In this document: one piece after another, positions 52,142-62,100 of the stretch
How positions within the stretch are numbered: the first letter of the stretch is position 1
Layout: each line of letters starts with the position of its first letter
NCBI RefSeq assembly: GCF_003325355.1
Contig: NZ_CP030850.1
Span: 6,399,001-6,463,000, forward strand
Length of the DNA stretch: 64,000 nt
Origin: Runella rosea
GTDB lineage: Bacteria > Bacteroidota > Bacteroidia > Cytophagales > Spirosomataceae
Reading direction: 5' to 3'
Made by a program: the position numbers and the translations under genes
The notes under the pieces: model-generated
What the model was told of the DNA's origin: nothing
Seen by the model: only the letters and a program-made list of their open reading frames with translations
Database searches by the model: none

Positions 52142-52834
52142 TTAAGTACCCTTCTCCAGCATTCCTTCTAGCACCTGCCACACATTTTCGGCCACGATTT
52201 TTGCCCCGATGGCGTTGGGGTGGATGCCGTCTTTTTGGTTCAACTTTACTTCACCACCTACGTTTTCGAGGAGGAAAGGAATGAGTGCTACCTTGTTTTT
52301 CTGGGCCAACTCGGGGTAAATTACTTTGAATTCGTCGGCGTATTTTTTGCCCATGCTGGGTGGCACCTGCATACCCGCTAAAACAATCTTGGCTTCGGGG
52401 TATTTGGCTTTCACCTTGTCAATCATGGATTGGAGGTTTTTGCGGGTTTCAGTGGCGGGAATCCCGCGCAGACCGTCGTTGCCGCCCAATTCAAGAATGA
52501 AAATATCAACGGGGTTTTTCAGCACCCAATCCAAACGGCTGTTGCCGCCCGAAGTAGTCTCGCCGCTGACGCCCGCATTCACGATTTTATAAGGTAATTT
52601 GAGCGAATCCAACCGATTTTGGAGCTGTGCAGGGTACGATTCTGAAGGCTCCAGACCGTAGCCGGCGGTGAGGCTATTGCCAAAAATGAGGATGTTCTTA
52701 ACGGTTTTTACGGGTGTAGCGGGGCTGCTTTTGGCCGCGGATGTTTGCGCATCCGAGGGTTTTTCGTTGTTGGTACAGGCCACAAAGGCAAACATCAAAA
52801 AATAAAGCAGGCAGATTGAAACTATTTTAGGCAT
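52142..52834 (-). CDS. SGNH-hydrolase lipoprotein, TesA-type esterase
   Basis: A 230-residue lipoprotein (lipobox FVAC, Cys20) with a Ser/Thr/Pro linker and an SGNH fold. Block I is FGNSLTAGYG with nucleophile Ser54 (Asn replaces the usual Asp of GDSL, common in this phylum), block III is GGND (117-120), and block V is DGIHPN with Asp202 and His205. It probably hydrolyses lysophospholipids or acyl esters in the envelope. It is divergent from the YbbA/YbbP-type ABC transporter genes, the same arrangement as tesA-ybbA-ybbP in E. coli. Confidence 0.93.
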   Translation of the reverse strand: MPKIVSICLLYFLMFAFVACTNNEKPSDAQTSAAKSSPATPVKTVKNILIFGNSLTAGYGLEPSESYPAQLQNRLDSLKLPYKIVNAGVSGETTSGGNSRLDWVLKNPVDIFILELGGNDGLRGIPATETRKNLQSMIDKVKAKYPEAKIVLAGMQVPPSMGKKYADEFKVIYPELAQKNKVALIPFLLENVGGEVKLNQKDGIHPNAIGAKIVAENVWQVLEGMLEKGT

Positions 52835-52951
52835 AATGTATTTTGATTAGAATACTGATATAAAATAAACTCATGCAAAGTCGTATAAGTTTCTGAAACA
52901 CTGTCGTTTCTTTGCTCCTTTGCAGCTTGGCGTGAATTCTAAACATAGACT

Positions 52952-53635
52952 ATGGCAAATATACTTCATCTTCATCAGGTTGGGAAAGTTTATCGGAGTG
53001 GTAATCGAGATTTAAAAGTACTGGATGACGTCAATTTTTCGGTCGAAGCAGGCTCTACGCTTTCGATTGTAGGGCCGTCGGGCAGTGGAAAAACAACTTT
53101 ACTTGGTCTTTGTGCGGGATTGGACCGCGCTTCGAGCGGACAGGTTGAATTGAACGGCATCGGTCTAAATCAACTCAACGAAGATGAATTGGCGTCGGTC
53201 AGGAATCGTTACATTGGGTTTATTTTTCAAAATTTTCAACTCATGCCCACCCTCACGGCGCTCGAAAACGTGATGGTGCCGCTAGAATTGCGCGGTGAAA
53301 AAAATGTTCGCAGTCGCGCCTTGGACTTGCTAGATAAGGTGGGTTTGGCCGATAGAGGGCACCATTATCCCACTCAGTTGAGCGGTGGTGAACAGCAGCG
53401 CGTATCGTTGGCGCGGGCGTTTTCCAACCAACCCCAAATTCTTTTTGCCGATGAACCCACGGGAAACCTTGACGCCGAAACGGGCGTGAAAGTGGAGAAA
53501 TTGCTGTTTGATTTGAACAAAGAATCAGGAACTACGCTCATTCTCGTAACCCACAACCTTGAATTGGCCGCCAAGACCCAGCGAATCATTCGCATCAAAG
53601 GCGGGAAAATTCTTTCAGATACGCTTACTGCCTAA
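52952..53635 (+). CDS. ABC transporter ATP-binding protein (YbbA/LolD type)
   Basis: A 227-residue ATPase of the MacB/LolD family. Walker A is GPSGSGKT (41-48), the Q-loop lies in IFQNFQLMPTLTALENV, the signature is LSGGEQQR (143-150) and Walker B is ILFADEP (163-169), with His of LVTHN as the switch. It energises the FtsX-like permease encoded 42 bases downstream. Such transporters work on lipids or lipoproteins at the membrane rather than moving solutes across. The neighbour esterase suggests a lipid link. Confidence 0.95.
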   Translation: MANILHLHQVGKVYRSGNRDLKVLDDVNFSVEAGSTLSIVGPSGSGKTTLLGLCAGLDRASSGQVELNGIGLNQLNEDELASVRNRYIGFIFQNFQLMPTLTALENVMVPLELRGEKNVRSRALDLLDKVGLADRGHHYPTQLSGGEQQRVSLARAFSNQPQILFADEPTGNLDAETGVKVEKLLFDLNKESGTTLILVTHNLELAAKTQRIIRIKGGKILSDTLTA

Positions 53636-53677
53636 TATTGTCAATCTCCCGACGATTTAAGTATTCAACCACATAGT

Positions 53678-56218
53678 ATGAATTCAAAGATAAATTTTGC
53701 GTGGCTAGTCACGATGGCTTGGCGCGACAGTCGGCGCAATTATTCGCGTTTGTTGCTTTTTGTTTCTTCCATTGTTTTGGGCATTGCGGCGTTGGTGGCT
53801 ATCTATTCTTTGGGTTATAACCTGCAGCAAAATATTGATACACAGGCAGCTTCGCTGTTGGGGGCCGACTTGGAGCTTTCCGACAATACGCCGCCGAGTC
53901 CCAAAATGACCCATTTGGTTGATTCATTGAAAGGTCAGCAATCAAAAGAGCTGAGCTTTGCGTCCATGATTTATTTCCCCAAAAACAGCGGTACGCGTTT
54001 GGCGCAGATTCGGGCGTTGGAGGGCGATTTTCCGTATTATGGTGAATTGGAGACTGAGCCAGCCTCGGCTGGAAAAACCTTCCGAAATAAAAAAGAAGTA
54101 TTGGTGGACCAAACACTTATGCTACAATACCAAGCCAAGGTGGGCGATTCGCTCAAAGTAGGCGAGGTGACGTTTTTGATTGCAGGGATTTTGAAAAAAG
54201 CGCCTGGTCAAACGGGCATTGCGGCCACGGTGGCGCCGTCGGTTTACATTCCGTTGTCGTATTTGAAGCAAACGAATTTGGCGCAGAAAGGCAGCCGTAT
54301 CACGTATCGTTATTATTTCAAGTTTGCGCCCAAGGTCAATATGCCGCTGCTGGTCAAGAAGATTGAACCCACGGTAGAGGCCGAAGATTATAACTACCGA
54401 ACCGTCGAAAGTCAAAAGGAAGATACAGGGCGCTCATTTCGCGATTTGACACGTTTTTTGAGTTTAGTTGGCTTTATTGCATTGCTTCTGGGGTGTGTAG
54501 GGGTAGCGAGTGCTATTCATATTTACATCAAAGAAAAGCTCAATTCCATCGCTATTTTGCGGTGTTTAGGTGTAAAAGCATCACAAGCATTTTTGATTTA
54601 TTTGATTCAGATTTCAGGAATTGGGTTGATTGGCTCGTTGCTTGGAGCAGGACTGGGAGCCGTGATTCAGCAATTTTTACCCGCCGTATTAAAAGATTTT
54701 TTGCCGTTTGAATTGGCCACCGAGCTGTCGTTTTCGGCCATTGGGCAGGGCGTTGTGTTGGGGGTTATTATTTCCAATCTGTTTGCGTTATTGTCGTTGA
54801 TTTCCATTCGTAAAGTATCGCCGCTTAATGTTCTTCGGGCGTCGTACGAACAGACAACAATCACCAAAGACCCGTTGAAATGGCTCGTTTATGCCCTGAT
54901 TTTGCTGTTTGTGTTCGGATTTACATGGTTGCAAATGAAAAAATGGACCGATGCCGTAGCCTTTACGGGTGGGGTAACAATGGCGTTTTTGTTGCTCTTG
55001 GGTATGGCTTCGTTGTTGATGTGGTTGGTGCGCCGTTTCTTCCCTTCTTCGTGGGGGTATTTGGGGCGGCAGGGATTGGCGAATTTGTACCGTCCTAACA
55101 ACCAAACGGCCATTTTGATGGTCTCTATTGGCTTAGGAACTATGTTTATCTGTACGTTGCTTTTTGTACAAAATCTTTTGTTGGCCCGCATCAAACTTTC
55201 GACCGACGGCGACCAACCCAACATGGTATTGTTTGATATTCAAACACCGCAAAAAGCGCCCGTGATTGCTTTGTTGAAACAACAAAACCTGCCTGTTTTA
55301 CAGTCGGTACCAATTGTGACGATGCGCTTGGAAGAACTAAACGGACAAACCTCGGTGGAAGCACTCAAAGATACCACCAATAAACGTTGGCGGGGGCTGT
55401 TTAGTCGTGAATACCGCGTTACCTTCCGCGATTCGCTGATTTCGACCGAGAAAATAGTGAAAGGTAAATGGATTGGCGAAACAAAAGACCCCGCTGCACC
55501 CGTGCCGATTTCGTTGGAAGATGGCTACGCTGAGCGCAATACCATCAAAGTTGGTGATACGCTAACCTTCAACGTACAGGGAACCATGCTGACGACCGTG
55601 GTGGCGAGCCTGCGCGATGTGGATTGGGCGGGCGTACAAACCAATTTTTTGGTGCTGTTTCCCAAAGGGGTGTTGGAAGATGCGCCGCAATTTCACGTAT
55701 TTCTGACACACGTACCCAACAACCAAGTATCGGCGAAGTTTCAGCAGTCGGTAGTGCAGCAATTTCCTAACATTTCAATGATTGATTTGGGCCTGATTCT
55801 CACCGTTTTGGATGATATTTCTACCAAAATCGGCTTTGTGATTCGCTTCATGGCGGGCTTCAGCATCCTGACGGGCCTGATCGTGCTCATTGCGTCGGTT
55901 CTGATTTCTAAGTACCAACGCATTCAGGAAAGTGTATTGTTGCGCACCTTGGGCGCAAGCCGTCGGCAGATTTTGGTGATTACGGCCTTAGAATACTTCT
56001 TTTTGGGAACATTGGCCGCCGCAACGGGCGTTTTATTGGCCGTAGGCGGTGGTTGGGCGCTGGCGCGTTTCAGCTTTGAAACGGATTTCAACCCTCAATT
56101 CCTGCCGGTGCTGGTGGTGTTTTTGGTAGTGCCTGCCATTACGGTATTTATTGGTTTGGTCAACAGTTGGGGGATTCTATCTCGCTCGCCGCTGGAGGTG
56201 CTGCGGCAGGATGTGTAG
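53678..56218 (+). CDS. FtsX-like ABC transporter permease (YbbP type)
   Basis: An 846-residue membrane protein with two FtsX-like halves: a first helix near residues 22-44, a long periplasmic domain, three helices around 255-380, further central helices, a second periplasmic domain, and three helices at the end. Conserved segments are LRCLGVKASQAFLIYLIQ and its later copy LLRTLGASRRQILVITALEYF, both coupling helices that contact the ATPase. Length matches E. coli YbbP (804). It forms a transporter with the protein at 52952. Its end is convergent with the TlpA-like gene over a terminator at 56226. Confidence 0.94.
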   Translation: MNSKINFAWLVTMAWRDSRRNYSRLLLFVSSIVLGIAALVAIYSLGYNLQQNIDTQAASLLGADLELSDNTPPSPKMTHLVDSLKGQQSKELSFASMIYFPKNSGTRLAQIRALEGDFPYYGELETEPASAGKTFRNKKEVLVDQTLMLQYQAKVGDSLKVGEVTFLIAGILKKAPGQTGIAATVAPSVYIPLSYLKQTNLAQKGSRITYRYYFKFAPKVNMPLLVKKIEPTVEAEDYNYRTVESQKEDTGRSFRDLTRFLSLVGFIALLLGCVGVASAIHIYIKEKLNSIAILRCLGVKASQAFLIYLIQISGIGLIGSLLGAGLGAVIQQFLPAVLKDFLPFELATELSFSAIGQGVVLGVIISNLFALLSLISIRKVSPLNVLRASYEQTTITKDPLKWLVYALILLFVFGFTWLQMKKWTDAVAFTGGVTMAFLLLLGMASLLMWLVRRFFPSSWGYLGRQGLANLYRPNNQTAILMVSIGLGTMFICTLLFVQNLLLARIKLSTDGDQPNMVLFDIQTPQKAPVIALLKQQNLPVLQSVPIVTMRLEELNGQTSVEALKDTTNKRWRGLFSREYRVTFRDSLISTEKIVKGKWIGETKDPAAPVPISLEDGYAERNTIKVGDTLTFNVQGTMLTTVVASLRDVDWAGVQTNFLVLFPKGVLEDAPQFHVFLTHVPNNQVSAKFQQSVVQQFPNISMIDLGLILTVLDDISTKIGFVIRFMAGFSILTGLIVLIASVLISKYQRIQESVLLRTLGASRRQILVITALEYFFLGTLAAATGVLLAVGGGWALARFSFETDFNPQFLPVLVVFLVVPAITVFIGLVNSWGILSRSPLEVLRQDV

Positions 56219-56225
56219 CAAGTGT

Positions 56226-56258
56226 AACAATGACAACGTTTCAAACGTTATCATTGTT
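56226..56258. terminator. Bidirectional terminator between convergent genes
   Basis: AACAATGACAACGTT (56226-56240) and AACGTTATCATTGTT (56244-56258) pair with one mismatch around a 3-base loop, followed by GATATTTT. Confidence 0.75.
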
Positions 56259-56264
56259 GATATT

Positions 56265-57725
56265 TTACTTCAACAGCGCTCGGATGGCTTCTTCTGCTTT
56301 GCCAGATGAGGGTCTTGGGGCAAGGGTGCTCACGATTTTCCCCTGTTGGTCAATGAGAAAATACTTAGGAACGCCGCCCCCGCATTGATAACCTTCGTCG
56401 ATTTTACGTTGTTCGATGGGCGAGAGTCTGATGTGGATACCTTCTGGGCTGTTGGCGGTTTTTAGGAATTTACCCCAGGCGTTTGGGTCACCATCGACGG
56501 AAGCATATAGAAACACAACTTCGTTAATTCCTTCAAACTGTTTTTTCAATTCTTTTGCCCACGGAAATTCGGCCCGGCAGGGTCCACACCAAGTCGCCCA
56601 CATATCGACGTAAACCACTTTTCCTTTTAGACTGCTTAACGATAATTGTTTACCGTCGGGCGTTTCTCCCGTAAAATCATGCGCGGTTGTGCCAGATGCT
56701 ACGCTGAGCCATTTTGCATAACTTTTTTGCAAAACGGGCAGATACGGCGAGGTACCGTAATGGGTTTTGAAATCCGTAAGCAGGCTATCAGTAGCGGGAA
56801 TTATTCCCAGTGTTTCCAGCGCTTCATCAATGTTTCTAGCCAAAAAGAACGCTTTAAAAGGAGGCGCAAACGTACTTTTTTGAATGTTTGCGTGGGCGGC
56901 CTGAGGAAGGATATGGCGAATCGAATCTATTTTTTGCGGTGTGTCGGTCGGTTTAAAAAAAGGATTGTAGAATTTTTGCCGATAATAATAATCCAGCATT
57001 CCTGTGTAATTTATCAATCCTGAATAAAGGAGGGTGGTATCAAAAAAGAGGGTATTCGTCAATTCTTTCAGACGTATTGGCATTTTGTCTTTGGTGGCAA
57101 AAGATCCAAAATAAGCATCCGCATAATTTTGAGCAAATGCCAGTACCAACAGCTCATTGTTGGCCTTGAGTAAAGTACTTACGTTTTTCGGCAAGGGGTG
57201 CTTTGAAGTATAACGGGCATAAAAAGTGTTCATCGCTTTTGCCATTGTATCCAATCCAATGATAAAATCGTTTGCTTCTAACTCGATTATATCTTGGTTT
57301 TTAAAACGAGAAGATTTCTTCTGAATGACGGCTGATTGCCACAGGTAATTATTGGCTTCGGCCCCTTTTCCAGAAAAAGTAAAATTGGTATTTAGTAAGT
57401 CAACTTCAAGGCGTAAGTTGTCGCCTGGGCTAAGATACAGGTCTGTTTTTTTAGTGCCAATGCGTATTTCGGCGAAGGTAGGTTTGGTCAATGAGAGCAG
57501 TAATACAGCATTTCCTGAAGAATTAATTTGACTGCCAGCTAAAGTGTCTCTTCGGTAGTTGATCGAATTGAATTTCGTGATAAAAACGCTCAATCCCTGC
57601 GTTCTTCCAGTTATTTTTAGAGAAATCTGAACCGTGGAGGAGGCAGGTAAATTGTTTTCATTTTGGGCAAAACAGCCAATGCCAAAGCAAAATGTTAGGA
57701 AGAAGAAGAGGAGCGAAGTTTTCAT
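56265..57725 (-). CDS. TlpA-like thioredoxin-fold protein with N-terminal DUF4369-type domain
   Basis: A 486-residue exported protein with a signal peptide (cleaved near GCFAQ). The first 120 residues look like the beta domain common in Bacteroidota TlpA proteins (ISLKITGRTQGLSVFIT, FAEIRIGTKKTDLYLSPG); a helical middle follows; the C-terminal thioredoxin domain (about 348-480) has WATWCGPCRAE with Cys380 and Cys383. It reduces disulfides in the periplasm, for example on apocytochromes. The heme-c protein and haloperoxidase encoded just upstream on the same strand could be clients; a 68-base gap leaves co-transcription open. Confidence 0.92.
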   Translation of the reverse strand: MKTSLLFFFLTFCFGIGCFAQNENNLPASSTVQISLKITGRTQGLSVFITKFNSINYRRDTLAGSQINSSGNAVLLLSLTKPTFAEIRIGTKKTDLYLSPGDNLRLEVDLLNTNFTFSGKGAEANNYLWQSAVIQKKSSRFKNQDIIELEANDFIIGLDTMAKAMNTFYARYTSKHPLPKNVSTLLKANNELLVLAFAQNYADAYFGSFATKDKMPIRLKELTNTLFFDTTLLYSGLINYTGMLDYYYRQKFYNPFFKPTDTPQKIDSIRHILPQAAHANIQKSTFAPPFKAFFLARNIDEALETLGIIPATDSLLTDFKTHYGTSPYLPVLQKSYAKWLSVASGTTAHDFTGETPDGKQLSLSSLKGKVVYVDMWATWCGPCRAEFPWAKELKKQFEGINEVVFLYASVDGDPNAWGKFLKTANSPEGIHIRLSPIEQRKIDEGYQCGGGVPKYFLIDQQGKIVSTLAPRPSSGKAEEAIRALLK

Positions 57726-57793
57726 AAAGCAGGCGTTAAAGGCTCTATATTATAGCTTTAATGAAAAGATGGTAGATGGTAGTTGGCTTGCTT

Positions 57794-59140
57794 TTACTTA
57801 CGTATTTTTATTTTTTGAAGCACCCATTCTCCAATTTGCTGACCCTGCTTTTGACCATTTTCGATGGCGGGGCGGTAATGAATCCCGCCGTACAAACGGC
57901 TGATTGAGGCTTCCTCGGCGGCTTGTTTAAAAGAACTGAACTGTCGGGTAGGTAAGCCGTAGGGTACTTCTGTCGCATCCAAAAACGCAATATTGTCGCC
58001 AAACCAATGGGTAAGCACCACGGCCACCGCCGAAGAAATAACGCTGTGGCCACTGGTGTATTCAGGGAAAGGCGGTGTTTGGAGCAACGGCCGCCATTTT
58101 TCGTCGATATGCGCGTTGATATAGGTTTCGGGACGAATTACATTTGAACGGTACTTCTCGTCCCAACAACTGATAAACCCATCAAACAATGCAATGGCTG
58201 TGAGCGTATAAGCGGCGCTACTTTTCATAATATCAGCGTTGGTTTGAGCCGCTACCTGACCCGCAATAGAAAGCCAGTGACCTCCCGGTGAAAGCTTTTT
58301 TGTGCCAAAGTTGAGGTGCCCCTTGGTGTTGAGAAAGAAAGGGTTGCAATCCCAAAAATTGGCAATTAGGGTTTGTTCAGGCGTTAAGGTTTGTCCTACC
58401 TGATGTACGTCTTTTGCCAGTTGAAAAAAAGGGCTATCGGGAGCGGTACTAAAAGGCGCATTGGGGGCGGGCCTGCACTGGGAAGCAGAGTCCAGCACCA
58501 GAGGTCGAATTCGATTCCAGTAGGGTTCTACCGCCGCCATGTATCCCGGCGGAGTGGGCAACCACATCCCGGGGCGCTTGATAGGTGCATAACGCCGCAT
58601 AGCCCGGGTGGCTTTGTAGTTATCTTTGGTAGTCCAGCTCAATATGTGTTGGGCCACCTGTCGCCCATACGCCCGCGAAAGTGCCAGTGTATCTGGCGAA
58701 TACCCCTTTTGTACAAAACTTTGCCAGATTTTTGCGCTGCTTTCATCAAACATTTGTTCCGAAAAAATCATGGTACGTCCAGTCGTGAGGAGTGCTTCAA
58801 TGGCCGCAATGCTAGGGTTGATACGGTGGGTAGGAACAGGGGGCGGGGTGAGCTGGGAAAGTTGTCCGGCCAACGACTGATGCGAAAATGGTCGGGCTGC
58901 CACCAATGTTTCGTAGGCCGCCACGTGGGCGTATGCGTACACGCGGGAAGCCACGGGCGGGGTGAGAATATCGGTAACGATGACATCGGTCAGGAGTTGG
59001 TGCGCTTGGTGGAAGGCCGTTTCCTCAAACCGGGTACTTTGACTCATGGCTTGGGGACTGCAAATAACCCCCAAAAGCAGTAATACTCCGCTGATGGGGC
59101 TTTGTTGTAGACAAAAAAATATATTTTTTGGGAAAGCCAT
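57794..59140 (-). CDS. Vanadium-dependent haloperoxidase (PAP2 superfamily)
   Basis: A 448-residue exported protein with a signal peptide (cleaved near QAMSQ). All expected vanadate ligands are present: Lys329 and Arg336 in EKYRSNVIRPETY, Ser363-Gly364-His365 in EYTSGHSV (phosphatase/haloperoxidase motif), Arg415 and the axial His421 in SRLYGGIHY. The spacing K-x6-RP, SGH and R-x5-H is that of fungal and algal vanadium haloperoxidases; related phosphatases share it, so halide oxidation is likely but not proven. It lies 9 bases after the FG-GAP protein gene and is the last gene of a probable three-gene operon. Confidence 0.93.
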   Translation of the reverse strand: MAFPKNIFFCLQQSPISGVLLLLGVICSPQAMSQSTRFEETAFHQAHQLLTDVIVTDILTPPVASRVYAYAHVAAYETLVAARPFSHQSLAGQLSQLTPPPVPTHRINPSIAAIEALLTTGRTMIFSEQMFDESSAKIWQSFVQKGYSPDTLALSRAYGRQVAQHILSWTTKDNYKATRAMRRYAPIKRPGMWLPTPPGYMAAVEPYWNRIRPLVLDSASQCRPAPNAPFSTAPDSPFFQLAKDVHQVGQTLTPEQTLIANFWDCNPFFLNTKGHLNFGTKKLSPGGHWLSIAGQVAAQTNADIMKSSAAYTLTAIALFDGFISCWDEKYRSNVIRPETYINAHIDEKWRPLLQTPPFPEYTSGHSVISSAVAVVLTHWFGDNIAFLDATEVPYGLPTRQFSSFKQAAEEASISRLYGGIHYRPAIENGQKQGQQIGEWVLQKIKIRK

Positions 59141-59149
59141 GCCGTGTGT

Positions 59150-62100
59150 TTACTTAAATTCAAAAATCTTTAATTGGTCATTGTTTAAGCCCAATAATAA
59201 CTTTCTAGGGCCTGATTTGGTCTGAATAATAGTGGCAGTGCGCACGTCCCCTTGCGCCCATAAGCCTGTTTGAGCGGGAGAAAGTGGTGTAAATAGCCCT
59301 TTGCCGTTGCCTTTCATCAGTTGCCCGAAGCTGCCGTCACAGGGCCCCATTTGTACCCGATACGGGTGAAAATTACCCAATAACAGTAGGTCTTTATGGC
59401 CGTCTTGGTCTACGTCTTCGTACAAAATACTGCTGATGCGCGAAAACTGTGCTTCAACCGAAAATGCCTCGAAATCAAATTTACCGTTGTTATTGCGAAA
59501 AATGCCCGAAGCCAATTGGCGGCAGTAGACCGTGTGGGCTTGGGCGAGTTGTTTGTTTGTATAAATGTCGTTGATGGTGGCGTTGGCGTAGAGATGATAG
59601 CGATTAAATTTTTTACGAAGTGGTACCACTTGGTCGAGCAGTTCATCGCGGGAGGCGACGGGATAGCTTTTTCCCTCTATGAAATAACACCAAATGGGAT
59701 CAATGACGCCATCATCGTTGATGTCGGCGGCCACGATACTCATGGGTTCTTTGACTGACGCCCTAAATTGGTTGTTGAGGCCTGCATTGCCCGCAATGAT
59801 GTCTAGGTCTCCGTCGTTGTCAACATCGGCGGGCAGCAGCGTCGCCCACAATCCTTCGGTGTTGGTAAGCCCGCTTTCTTCTGATATATCGGTGAGACGG
59901 CCGCCCTTGTTTCGGAAAATTTTGAGCGGCATCCAATCGCCCGCCAAAATCAGTTCGGGGTATTTATCCTTGTCTAAATCAGCCCAAACGGCCGTTTGAA
60001 CCATGCCGATGGTGCGTAAAGCGGGGGCTGTTTGATCTGTAATGTCGGTGAAAATACCTTTATCATTTCGGAGAAGATAACTTACAGAAGGCATTGGAAA
60101 AAAGCCTGCTTTGCCGCGCCCTCCAACAAAAAGGTCGAGGTCGCCATCTTGGTCAAAATCTGCTGCTGTTACGGCCATTTTACTGTCGTTCATGGTGGGA
60201 AGGGTCGAAATAGCGCGCTGAAAAAGACCTTTTCCGTCGTTGATATACAGCCGGTCTTGGTATTCGGGAGAGCCAGATTCATACTCATTTCCCCCGCTGA
60301 CTACGTACAAATCAGCGTCTTTGTCACCATCGGCATCGAAGAAAAGGGCGTTGACATCCTCACTGACGGCTTCCTTTTGCCAAGGTTGTTGGGCAGCCCG
60401 CTGAAAATTGCCATCGGTACGTTGCATCCACAATTCTCCACTTTGTTCTACGGCCCCGCCCGCAAAAATATCCTCCAGCCCGTCGCTATTTACATCCGCT
60501 TTCGCCAGGGCAGGGCCTAGTCGGGAGAGCTGGTAAGGAATCAATACTTCGACTTTAAAATCAATAAAATCGTTTTCTCGGTGATGAAAATATAAAGTGT
60601 TTTTTGCTGCTGTTTCGGTAAAAATCGGAGAGCGATTAGGCATGGCAAAGGCCGCTGTTTCGGTGGCATCCTGCTGCGATAATTCAATCAGCCGGTCGGT
60701 GGGAGGGCTGGGTAAAATGCTACGTTTTCCGTTGGGCCAATACACCGTGAGGGATTTTACAGACGGCTGTGTGCCCAGTCCAAAACTGAGCAGTGGTTCG
60801 ACCGACGCCTGATAGCCACGCACGGGATACAGCTCCCGGTATTGAACCCCAGCGGTGGTTTCAACGATAACTTTTGCTCCCAAAGCTTGGGCGTTGCCAT
60901 CTTGCCCCTTGAGCTTTACCTTTAAAAAATGGGGCTTGTCACTATTAAGGTTGACTTGGTTTTGGTAAAGATGTACGGGTTCATTTTGGTTGCAAACCAC
61001 CATGTCCATGTCACCATCATCGTCAAAATCGGCGTAGGCGGCGGCCGTTGAAACCGAAGGCGAAGTAATGCCCCATTCTTGGTTTTTCTTTGAAAACGTT
61101 AAATCATGGTTGTTCCGAAAAACGTAATTAAGCAGTCGGTTTGAGGGCATTTTTTTGACCAACTCAAAGGTCTGAAAATCAAGTATTCCGCGCGCTGCGT
61201 AGTCTAGTTTGGCCTCAGCAACGGTATATTTCATAAAATCTAAGTCGGTAAAATCGCGCAAATAACCGTTGGAAACAAACAAATCCTGCCAGCCATCGTT
61301 GTCAAAATCGGCAAATAATCCCGCCCAACTCCAGTCGGTGGCAGAAACACCCGCCAACTGACCAATTTCTGAAAACGCTGGGGTTGCATTATTTTGCTTC
61401 ACCCCTTGGTTTAATTGTAGCATATTACGCATATTTTGATGGTAATATCCGCTGTCTATCAAGAGTTTATATTGGTCGTATTCATCGGGCCCTTTCAGCA
61501 TTTTTTGACGATGGTTATCTTCAGGCAGCATGTCGAGGGTAAACACATCGGGCCGGGTATCGTTGTTGTAATCGGCAATGTCTACCCCCATCGAAAACTT
61601 AGAAGTATGGGCCATACTCTGGCGCAATGATTCTTTGAAAGTGCCGTCCTGTTGGTTGAGGTAAAGGCAGTCTTGTTCGGTATAATCACTGGTGGAATAA
61701 ATATCGGGCCAACCATCGTGGTTGAGGTCAGCAATGGCAACACCTAACCCAAAATTGAGGGGGTTGTTAATAATCCCCGCCTGTAAAGTAACGTCCTCAA
61801 AGAGGCCTTTTTCATTTTTTAACAATCGATTGCCAAAACGCATATCGGGGGTTGCGCGAATGGAACGGGTATTCAAGAACGGATTGTAGGTATGGTTGGA
61901 ATGGTTGAGGACAAACACGTCCAAATCACCATCGCGGTCATAATCAAAGAACGCGGCTTGGGTGCTTTGCGTGCCTGGCAAATCCAGCCCGTACTCACGC
62001 GCACTTTCTTTAAAGACGGGAATCCCTTTTTGGACGCCTTGGTTAATAAAAAGCTCATTGACGAGGCGTTCAGAGGGGAATTTTCCCGAATGGCAAACGT

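Noticed and set aside
58391-59083. A 230-codon plus-strand frame
   Set aside because: Antisense to the haloperoxidase gene and without any family features.
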